64,000 nt of DNA from Atopsyche davidsoni. Its lineage: Eukaryota; Arthropoda; Insecta; Trichoptera; Hydrobiosidae. The notes below the pieces were generated by a model that saw nothing but the letters and a program-made list of their open reading frames with translations, did no database searches and was not told the origin of the DNA. Location of the stretch: positions 3,100,001 to 3,164,000 of the forward strand of contig JAILWY010000012.1 in assembly GCA_022113835.1 (NCBI GenBank). Direction: 5' to 3'. Made by a program: the position numbers and the translations under genes. This document shows positions 57,446 through 64,000 of the stretch, one piece after another; positions within the stretch are counted from its first letter, which is position 1, and each line of letters begins with the position of its first letter.

Positions 57446-59036
57446 GTTTCCTTAATGTCGTGTGCTTTGGGAGAAAAGATAAGAAACTTTGTTTTTTGCC
57501 GGATCAAAGCTGAATCAAAACGTTATAAAAGTCTCTTTGTTTTCATCAACGTAGTCTTTCATATATTTCCGCAACGTTTCCAAATCCTCAATAGCTATCA
57601 TTTCGCAAATGTTATGTTCAGATTGATGAATACATTAAACATGTTATTAACACTCTTTTTACATTTTTTTCATTGGATTGTTACAGAATATAACTTTTTA
57701 TTTGAAGCTTTAAAAATATTTATTTTTATAACCTTGGTAGAGGTGCTCTGTAAAATGGAATTGCTGCCATGTCCAAACGAACCAATATAAAAAAGTTTTT
57801 GCAATATTATGAGAGTACGTCATTTTTTTTTATTTCGTTGAATAAAAATATATGTTTATAAAATATTCACAGACTCGAATTGTGTCTACAATTAAAAAAA
57901 AATAGTAAAAAGATTAATGAATATATTAAAATATTTTATATTCTCATTTATATGCGTTGCGCTATTGTGTATTATTAACGAAAAAAGTTCGTTTTAAAGT
58001 TGGGCTTTGTAAAAAGCTAAAGCTTTGCAAAAAAGCAGCTTAATGATTTTGCGTTTCATAATGGGGAATAATTTGATAGGAAAACAGTACTTAAAGTCAC
58101 GATGTTTCGTAAAATATAAGCCAGAAAATCGACGAACGAGAACTTTGATATCTTGTGGTGGCTTTGAGGTTGCGCAGTTCATAAGCACCATACAGGTAAG
58201 CAAAAAACAGCGCAATACCTCATCATCTAATACTGGGAGCTTTGCGCCTAATCAAAGAAGAAAATAACAACATTTCATGAAAATTACTTCTTACACAAAA
58301 GTTTTATAACAAGCAATATACCACATATACATTAAAGAGAATTCGATCTCAGTTAGTAAAATAAAATGTTAACTCAAATGAATTTCTAGTCTGGCAGGTA
58401 ATATTAATAAGCTTTACAAACAGTGTGCAGATCATTATGGTGTTTGATAAATTTTCAGTAATCACGCCCGATGCTGAAATCCTTCAGCAGACATTAAATA
58501 AATGCGTCAATTAGAATAAAATCTATATATTTTAAAGTTGCTTTAAAAAAATAATATTAATTTATTCTAATCACGAATTATTGAAATAATTGTACAATTC
58601 AGTGAAAACCTTTTTGTGATACAAATTTTAATAAAACATAAATTTTTTTAGATTTTTCAACAAATCTATTTGTTATTAATTCATAAAATCAAAATAGTCT
58701 GATGTTTATCAATTGTGGTTATGCTCTTAAAAAAAGTTCAAAACTTAACCCACAAACTAATTACTGGTTCTATTGAAACACGCAGCAAACATTTATGTTG
58801 TGTTAAAAGAAAAGAAAAACTTTCAGTACAGATGAATGATTTTAGTCTGAAAATAAATACTGCAGGATTATACAAATTAATTGTTTCATATATTTAATTG
58901 ATTACGAAAAAATTATATATTCACGCAACCCTTTTTCTCCAGCAAAAGAGGTGTGGTTTTAATAAATAAAAATATTACATTAGCACGAAAGAATCGTTTA
59001 TTTTGTTTTCATGACTTATTTAATGATGCCTTGCAG
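57446..59036. other. AT-rich DNA with weak exon-like signals
   Basis: A frame 57455-57790 (111 codons from ATG) is rich in Phe, Leu and Ile and of a length expected by chance about once in this window. A CAG then GTAAGC donor-like motif at about 58192-58200 ends a frame from 58025, but no convincing acceptor precedes it. Nothing was recognised as a gene. Confidence 0.3.
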
Positions 59037-59183
59037 GCTCCCGTGCTATGTTCAGATCGTCTCTGCCCATCTGCTGATGAGATTGGATGTTGCGTGACCT
59101 GCATATATTGTGGAGCAGGCGACTTGGGGTTGGGGCGCACAACCCCCGGGATCAGCTGCAGCCGACGTACTGCATGTAAATAA
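59037..59183 (+). other. Candidate terminal exon encoding a cysteine-rich C-terminus
   Basis: After an acceptor-like tgatgccttgcag (ending 59036) a frame of 48 codons runs to TAA at 59181-59183. It has eight cysteines, including CC and CVTCIYC contexts, and is markedly GC-richer than its surroundings. The AATAAA of an overlapping polyadenylation signal occurs at the stop (gtaaataaaagccc). An even number of cysteines suits a secreted disulfide-rich domain. I recognise no family, and a small inserted repeat is an alternative. Confidence 0.25.
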
Positions 59184-62100
59184 AAGCCCAGTATTCTAAT
59201 GTAGAGCTCATTTACGTGATTTACAAAGGAATTAAATTACAAAAAAGACCTGAGCTTGAAATTAATTATGTTAAAAACGATAAAATGAATTTCACTCAAA
59301 GTGAGTCCACTTTTATTGAGAAACTAAATTACTATACATTTCACATAAAATACATCTTATATCAGCAAGTGTTTTTTAGGTTATAAATCTTTCATCGCAA
59401 GTATGAAACATGATATGTAAAACTAATAAGGTATCGTCGTGTGTACAAATAATAACTCTTTCAGGAGTGAGCAGACAGTAATACGAAAATCTCCTTCTTT
59501 AATACATATTTTTAAAATAATAAAATGCGCAGTTTTTTAAGACATCAATACCGTTTTTTTTATTTTTATAAAAAGGCAAGTACTTCAGAGGCAATGTGGT
59601 GTTAATACTTAGATAGCGGCGGAGTGAAATTAGGTTTATTTTATATTAAATCTTTGAACGTGCCTCTAGTCTCCCGTAATATTTTCAAGCTCAACAAGAC
59701 CATTAAGCGAAATTCTATTTAGGTAATGTAAATATTAAATTATTTAAATAAGAACAGGTTTTAAATATAATAAAACTCAATGTTTTTTGTTTGTTGTTAT
59801 TACTAAAAATGGTTTGTGTATTTCAGTAAAAATTGAATGTTGATATCTGTAATGACTTCGGCAACGATATTTCAGTGGTATTCGTGAAATAAATAAATAA
59901 ATCATATTTGAAGTTAAATAAAAACCAATCGACTAGATTTAAATACGAATACATAACACGCTTCATGCTAAATGTTAGTAGTGTCATAAATAACTCTAAA
60001 TATTTGCTTGCGTCTATGATTTGGCTGAAAATTATGGTTATGACTTAGTTTAGTTTAACAAACCCCGACCTGGATATTAAAGTTTATTGTTAGCAGAACT
60101 GAAAGCCGACACAACTGTGATTTTAAGAATATTTCAGCATAACTTACACAACTAATTTATTATGTGTGCATAAACGTCATATTCTTGATGCGCCGACATA
60201 TAATGATCATTTTATTTATTTTTTACTTATATAGTAATGTTGGACTTCAGCATAAAAAAAAAATTAAAAAGGTTTTAATGGAAAAAAGAATATCAACATT
60301 TTTAAACTTACCGCATTTTTATTTTAGAAACTGAACATTTATAATTGTTAAACATTATTCTATTATATCAATGAAACTTATATGAAAAATAGACTAGAAT
60401 CCATTTTCTTATGAAGTTATTTTTTATATTTAAGGTTTAAATCGTGTATTAATATAACTGTTTGAAAACACAATTTGATTTAAAATAAAGTAAATCTTAC
60501 AGACAGTATTGCTTAGGTTTTTGACCAATAAATATTTAGCCTTTTTAGTATTTATCTTTATAAAAATAAAATATATTCTATGATTTGAAAACAAATATTG
60601 TGTGCACAGCAAAAATTTCATTATCACGTACTCGTACATAAAACTTTTTCAATTTGAAAAAATAACTTTTTCATTAGCATTAAAGCGTATATGCAGAAAA
60701 TCAACAAAATTTAACCATCAAAGGTTTTTTTGCAAATAGTAAATTTTAAAATATTTTATATTTTATAATAAGAGATTCATCATAGGTAGGTTTTTCGCTC
60801 ATTTAAAAAAAAATAACGTGACACACAAAATGTTATGGGAGTTATCTTCACATATAATCTCATGGCACAGTTTTGTTAATAATAGAAATCGTATAAAGCA
60901 TTTTATAATACGTATTTTATGTAATTTTAGAATGTAGAAAAAATGGAAATATTGCTAGTCGGACTTTGCTTTTATTTCAAAGCGATTGGAGAAAGTTTAT
61001 AACTTTAGTGGAATCAAAAAGTCAATCATAATTTATTATTCTACTATAAGTGTGCTTGTCCTGGGATTACAAGGCGAACATTTTTTTTTGACACGATCTT
61101 TTTTTGGACACACATGAATAATTATGTATGTATATATATTTGCAATAGGTAAACATAGTGTTAAATATAATATTCATACTTGTGGGGTTATGTTAGGGTC
61201 TGGTCTGGTTGATCTTCAGTGTTCGGTAACTGCTGCCTTAGTTCTCTCTTCGGGTGTTCCACAAAGGAGTTTGCTTATTGAAGTATTTCAGCATATGCTT
61301 GTAATTGCCGTAGACAGAATACACCCACAATAATTTATCTTTGTTATATAATTATTCGGGCGGTGTGATGAATTATTTAACATAAAGATTTAATGATATT
61401 TTTAGTAAAATATTAAAAAAAAAAATCTTTACTGTACCTTGCAACAAACGTTTATTTTATTTCTGTAACGTTTATTCATTAAAACGGATGCCTGACTACA
61501 TTTCATTGATTTTTATTCTCAGAAATATATTGAAATAATATCGAAAATTCATGTACTGTGTATCAACTGTGTCAAATATTATTTTTTATTCATATTTCAT
61601 ATTGCATTGCAACATTCTCTTTTGAAAAATATTCGAGAAATCGAAATATTTCAGTAGGATAAAGAGCATACTTCAGTAAAGTATCAACGAATTAAAGCGT
61701 AGATGTGAGACAGATATAGTTTCATTTAAAAATATTTGTATCAGTGGTAAAACTTTAAGAGAGCAACAATAAATATTTTCGCCGCTAGAGAAGTCTGCAT
61801 GTCGTATGCTCATGGCATGCTTGAATCGTTACTATTAATAAATGAAGATATATAAATTCAATATAAAATATTCAAAAAACTGAAAACTACATACTTTTGG
61901 AATTGTTCTATTTACTTTCCCGATTTTTTGGGATGGGAATAATTCTCTGTTCACTGTGCGTATAAAATGGCTCAAATGCCAAAGATTACCTACACCGGAA
62001 TTAAATTGGTAGGGTTTAAATATTTTATAAAATTCCCTTTCAGTAAAGTGCTTGAAAGGTCTTTAATCATTTTCAGCCACAGTTTAAAGCAAAAATTATC

Positions 62101-63242
62101 AAATAGTGTCTTTTGTAATAAAAAACATTCTTCTAAAGTTAAAAAATTGCAAAGACACAGTCACAAATATATAATGGCGTGGTTGAAGCATTATGGTTTT
62201 TATATCTTGATGTAAATAGCGGGATAGGATGCATGCTTAGTTTATAACCTATATTTTATATAATTATTAATGTGCATATGCTAAAGCCCCCACACACGCT
62301 GAAATACAATAGACAACCAAACAGTAAATTGCCAATAGCGTCCTTTTTGGGTTATTAGAATATAATAAAAAATACATCCTTAATAAAGGGACGCTTTTGG
62401 CCTAATGTGGCTTGTAGCCGGCTTTATTAGAAATATAAAAATTATTTTTATGAATAATACAATTTACTAAAAGTTACAACTAGAAACATGTTGTTTTTAA
62501 TATAATTGGTTAAGAATATCTTCTTGTAGGCTGTGGGGTTGTATCGTATTATCGATCTAATAATACAATATTGCTTATTTCCTGTTTCTTCTCACGATAA
62601 AGAACTATCATACACAATCATATTCTGAACATATAACTCAATAGAAATATAATGAACGTTGAATCGTATTGCGAGGAAACGCGCCTGGAATAGGACATAG
62701 ATCGGATAAATGTTTTCATAGGTAATTTCAGCATGAAATATTGCGCAGTATAAAAGGATATTTGTACGAGTCACTGGGGATTTAGAATATATAAATATAA
62801 AATATAGTTCTTGAGGTAATATACATCTTATTCATTTTTTTAATCACATGGAATTTGATATGAAAATAAATAATATTTTTTTGTATAATATATGAGACAA
62901 AAATTAAAGCTTATTGTTTAACGAAAAATGCTTAAAATATTAAGAGGTTGTAATTTTGAATAAGGTTGAAATGTATTTGCCTGATGCCAAGTACGAGTAG
63001 AATTTATGGCTGTGGCCATTGCAAGTCATGATCTACGGCTTCACTTATGACATAATCTGGCGACACCAATATGTCATGAAAACTGGGCCTCTTCTGTTAA
63101 CAACAGCATCATAGTCCATTGCGTACTAACATGCATGTTTGGTGTATCCCGAAAAATAGTTTTATAAGTTTGATGACTGAAAAGGGCATGCTGCATTACT
63201 CACAGTAATAGTAAAGCATCTATATATATATTTTATCTCCAA
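59184..63242. other. AT-rich non-coding DNA
   Basis: A long AT-rich stretch with only short frames (up to 82 codons, 61967-62215) and no recognisable features. No repeat family from elsewhere in the window was spotted here. Confidence 0.4.
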
Positions 63243-63420
63243 GTGATTCTCCTTAGAGAAAGTTGCTCACATATGTTAGCTTCCAGCCTTTGGCGTAAAT
63301 TCTGCATCTGTTTACTTTTTTGTATGCTTATTTTCCTTCGATTTTTCCCTGGGCAATCAGCTGCAGTAGGCTATATGAATTATTTTGAAAAATATGGCAA
63401 ACATAGGATACCCCGCTCTT
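63243..63420 (-). mobile_element. RTE-like LINE tail relic
   Basis: On the minus strand, QLIAQGKIEGK (around 63331-63360) matches the LQLIIQRKIEGKR region of the relic at 6.8 kb. The flanking DNA aligns along about 175 bp, including gattctccttagagaaagttgct here versus gcctctcctcataagaggttgct there (given in parts; only the pattern TCTCCT then GTTGCT matters). Several frameshifts and stops make it a dead fragment. Confidence 0.6.
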
Positions 63421-64000
63421 TTTTAACCTCGAGTTAACACTTTCTCATTTGTGACGCGTCAACCCATGGTATTTTAAGAATTTTCTTGTAACGCCACACA
63501 TAGTGAATCTCCATTAATTTAAATAAGTTCAAAAATATTTTGTTGCTTTTAAAGTTGCATTGAAATATTTTTTTATAAATTTGAAAATCATAGTAAAGAA
63601 ATAATATTAGTTTACTGTATATTGGTGTGATATTGGAATCGGGGTACTTTACAATAGGAAAGAAGTCATATTAGATGATTTAATAAAAACGGGGTAGGTC
63701 GCAGAGGTTCTGAGTGTGTCTTTTTCAGGCAGATTTCCGATAGTAAAATCCACAGCCAGGATATAGGGGCTGATCTGATTTCAGGTTTTTTGGTGTGATA
63801 TTGCGAAAGTAGCCCCAAAAAGGTTCAATATTAACAATCAAATTTGCGAGAGAGAAAGGGTTGAAAATATTATAATTTACACACGTGATTTTTGATATTA
63901 TATTACATAACATATCATTGTAATGTTAATTTAAAACTATATAATTTACGATATTTTCAATATGACATCACAATAGATCAATGTAATGATTATTTTATAT
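63421..64000. other. AT-rich right edge
   Basis: Nothing was recognised. The composition is AT-rich, with a slightly more balanced patch at about 63690-63770. Confidence 0.4.

Noticed and set aside
57455..57790. 111-codon membrane-like frame
   Set aside because: Phe/Leu/Ile-rich peptides are expected from AT-rich DNA and about one frame of this size is expected by chance.
58025..58267. Possible exon ending in CAG-GTAAGC
   Set aside because: Good donor but no acceptor, and the frame runs on past the donor without homology.
63243..63437. + strand frame of 64 codons with a hydrophobic part
   Set aside because: Antisense to an RTE-like tail relic.
1..64000. CRISPR arrays, operons, riboswitches, phage or plasmid genes
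   Set aside because: No regularly spaced repeats or bacterial gene layout; the window is clearly animal nuclear DNA.

Overview
This looks like nuclear DNA from an insect. The sequence is very AT-rich (roughly two thirds AT by eye) and has no bacterial-style gene packing. It is full of remnants typical of insect genomes: non-LTR retrotransposons, mariner relics, tRNA-derived short elements and foldback MITEs. I cannot fix the order of insect. No host protein-coding gene could be confirmed, so the window is most likely intergenic or lies inside a very large intron.

The dominant feature is an apparently intact non-LTR retrotransposon (LINE) on the + strand at about 7119-13838. ORF1 (8598-10034) is a gag-like protein ending in three CCHC zinc knuckles. 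ORF2 (10024-13701) carries an apurinic-type endonuclease, a reverse transcriptase, an RNase H and a C-terminal CCHC motif, and every catalytic residue I checked is present. The two ORFs overlap by 11 nt. The element ends in a pure poly(A) run and is flanked by an 11-bp perfect direct repeat (7108-7118 and 13839-13849). It sits inside an older, decayed RTE-like LINE on the minus strand (6650-7118, resuming at 13839-13895). The host reading frame can be followed across the insertion, which independently supports the boundaries. Two more tails of the same RTE-like family lie at about 47.2 kb and 63.2-63.4 kb.

Smaller repeats fall into families. (a) A tRNA-headed foldback family has copies at 19.2-19.5, 28.6-29.0 (with a 12-bp target-site duplication) and 36.2-36.5 kb; the last is a palindrome of about 320 bp with two divergent 76-nt tRNA-like units. 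(b) A MITE family of about 220 bp with long terminal inverted repeats and a short internal hairpin has five copies (0.9, 17.7-18.0, 19.5-19.7, 50.0 and 51.0 kb). (c) Single foldbacks lie at 27.7-27.9 and 29.8-30.0 kb. (d) Two mariner relics lie at 18.2-18.6 kb (minus) and 46.6-47.0 kb (plus, internally deleted).

The rest is AT-rich non-coding sequence broken by islands of 150-600 bp with near-balanced base composition (for example 5.2-6.6, 18.8-19.1, 29.2-29.5, 31.5-31.8, 36.8-37.1, 37.6-38.1, 39.9-40.2, 43.7-44.1, 44.7-44.9, 47.5-47.7, 50.2-50.7, 53.5-53.7 and 57.1-57.4 kb). They lack convincing coding frames and may be conserved non-coding or regulatory elements; that is inference only. A few candidate exons (about 0.2-0.66, 1.65-1.92, 3.1-3.84, 36.79 and 59.04-59.18 kb) are listed with low confidence because splice-like or signal-peptide-like patterns were seen.
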